DNA of 6,595 nucleotides from an uncultured Lachnospiraceae bacterium (lineage in GTDB: Bacteria > Bacillota_A > Clostridia > Lachnospirales > Lachnospiraceae), in contig CACZQE010000061.1 in the NCBI GenBank assembly GCA_902783205.1, positions 1 to 6,595 of the forward strand, in the 5' to 3' direction. Shown piece after piece: positions 6,016-6,595 of the stretch. The first letter of the stretch is position 1, and every line of letters begins with the position of its first letter. A program made the position numbers and the translations under genes. A model generated the notes under the pieces. That model did no database searches. It had not been told where the DNA came from and was given only the letters and a program-made list of their open reading frames with translations.

Positions 6016-6595
6016 GCTGCCTGTAAAAATCGGGATAGGAGATAACGACGCAGTCGCTGTCCCCGATCACGGTTTCTCCCTCGGCCAGGAGCCCTGCCAC
6101 AGAGAAGGTCATGGCAATCCGGTGATCCTGTCTGCAATCAATGGCTGCGCCCTTAAGGGAATGTCCTCCACGGATGATAAAGCCGTCTTCGGTGGCCTCC
6201 ACATCAGCCCCCATGGCCTTAAGCCCTTTGCTGACAAGCTCGATCCGGTCGGATTCTTTTACCTTAAGTTCCCCTGCATCTCTTATGATGGTGGTTCCCT
6301 CGGCCAGCGAGGCCATCAGGGCAATGACAGGGATTTCATCGATCAGGGTCGGAATCAGGCTGCCTTCAATAACAGTGCCCTTCAGCCTGCTTGTACGGAC
6401 TCTCAGATCTGCTACCGGCTCTCCGCCTTCCAGTCGGACATTTTCTGTCTCTATATCGGCATTCATGGACCTGCAGACAGTAAGGATACCGTCTCTGCTA
6501 GGATTAATGCCTACATTTCTGATGACCAGTTCCGAATCCGGAACCAGCAGAGCGGCAGCAATAAAGTAAGCCGCCGATGATATGTCGCCCGGCAC
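5993..6595 (-). CDS. aroA: 3-phosphoshikimate 1-carboxyvinyltransferase (EPSP synthase), C-terminal part
   Basis: The right edge cuts this gene: about 200 of the usual 420-430 residues are present, with the intact C terminus (stop TAA at 5995-5993). AroA joins PEP to shikimate-3-phosphate, the sixth step of the shikimate pathway to aromatic amino acids, in the cytosol. Counting from the edge, landmarks are PGDISSAA (2-9, substrate-phosphate serines), the catalytic Asp86 in LIDEIPVIA, KVKESDRI (111-118) and DHRIAM (157-162). The first visible codon, GTG, is an internal valine of the VPGDISSAA motif, not a start. The KVKESDRI wording is closer to the Gram-positive and class II enzymes than to the E. 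coli type, but the N-terminal half needed to class it is outside the window. The CPBP gene follows on the same strand. No break is visible in the part seen. Confidence 0.96.
   Translation of the reverse strand: MPGDISSAAYFIAAALLVPDSELVIRNVGINPSRDGILTVCRSMNADIETENVRLEGGEPVADLRVRTSRLKGTVIEGSLIPTLIDEIPVIALMASLAEGTTIIRDAGELKVKESDRIELVSKGLKAMGADVEATEDGFIIRGGHSLKGAAIDCRQDHRIAMTFSVAGLLAEGETVIGDSDCVVISYPDFYRQLDMLSSV

Noticed and set aside
5945..6580. 211- and 142-codon plus-strand open frames opposite aroA
   Set aside because: They are shadows of aroA, whose motifs PGDISSAA, LIDEIPV and DHRIAM are intact on the minus strand.

Overview
The window reads as a chromosomal segment from a low-to-mid GC Gram-positive anaerobe. 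The family combination fits Clostridia, and gut Lachnospiraceae fit best. This is inferred from strong AGGAGG-type ribosome binding sites, sigma-A-like promoters, a stand-alone AICAR transformylase paired with a PurO-type IMP cyclohydrolase, and a zinc-ribbon membrane protein of a kind common in that group. I see no tRNA, rRNA, CRISPR array, insertion sequence or phage gene.

Plus strand, left part. About 240 bases of AT-rich intergenic DNA precede a MalY/PatB-type PLP-dependent C-S lyase/aminotransferase (245-1429). A 106-base gap follows, holding a near-consensus promoter (TTGCCA, 17 bases, TATACT). It drives a compact three-gene plus-strand unit: PurO-like IMP cyclohydrolase (1536-2249), a 506-residue zinc-ribbon/Glu-Pro-rich/single-TM/YD-like-repeat protein of unknown function (2264-3784), and an AICAR formyltransferase lacking the usual PurH cyclohydrolase half (3809-4987). 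The two enzymes would together perform the last two steps of IMP synthesis, AICAR to FAICAR to IMP, which most bacteria do with one fused PurH protein. The membrane protein lies between them, only 14 and 24 bases from its neighbours, and is the least explained element here.

Minus strand, right part. The C-terminal half of AroA (EPSP synthase) enters from the right edge (5993-6595). It is followed by a CPBP-family intramembrane protease-like protein (5115-5939). A possible promoter overlaps the end of aroA, with a 12-base direct repeat next to it. The two convergent units meet at a 22-bp perfect inverted repeat flanked by T-rich tracts on both strands (a bidirectional terminator). A second small GC-rich hairpin with a T tract acts on the minus strand only.

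The most noteworthy points are the split PurH pathway and the unexplained membrane protein embedded in it. No clearly new defence or mobile system is visible.
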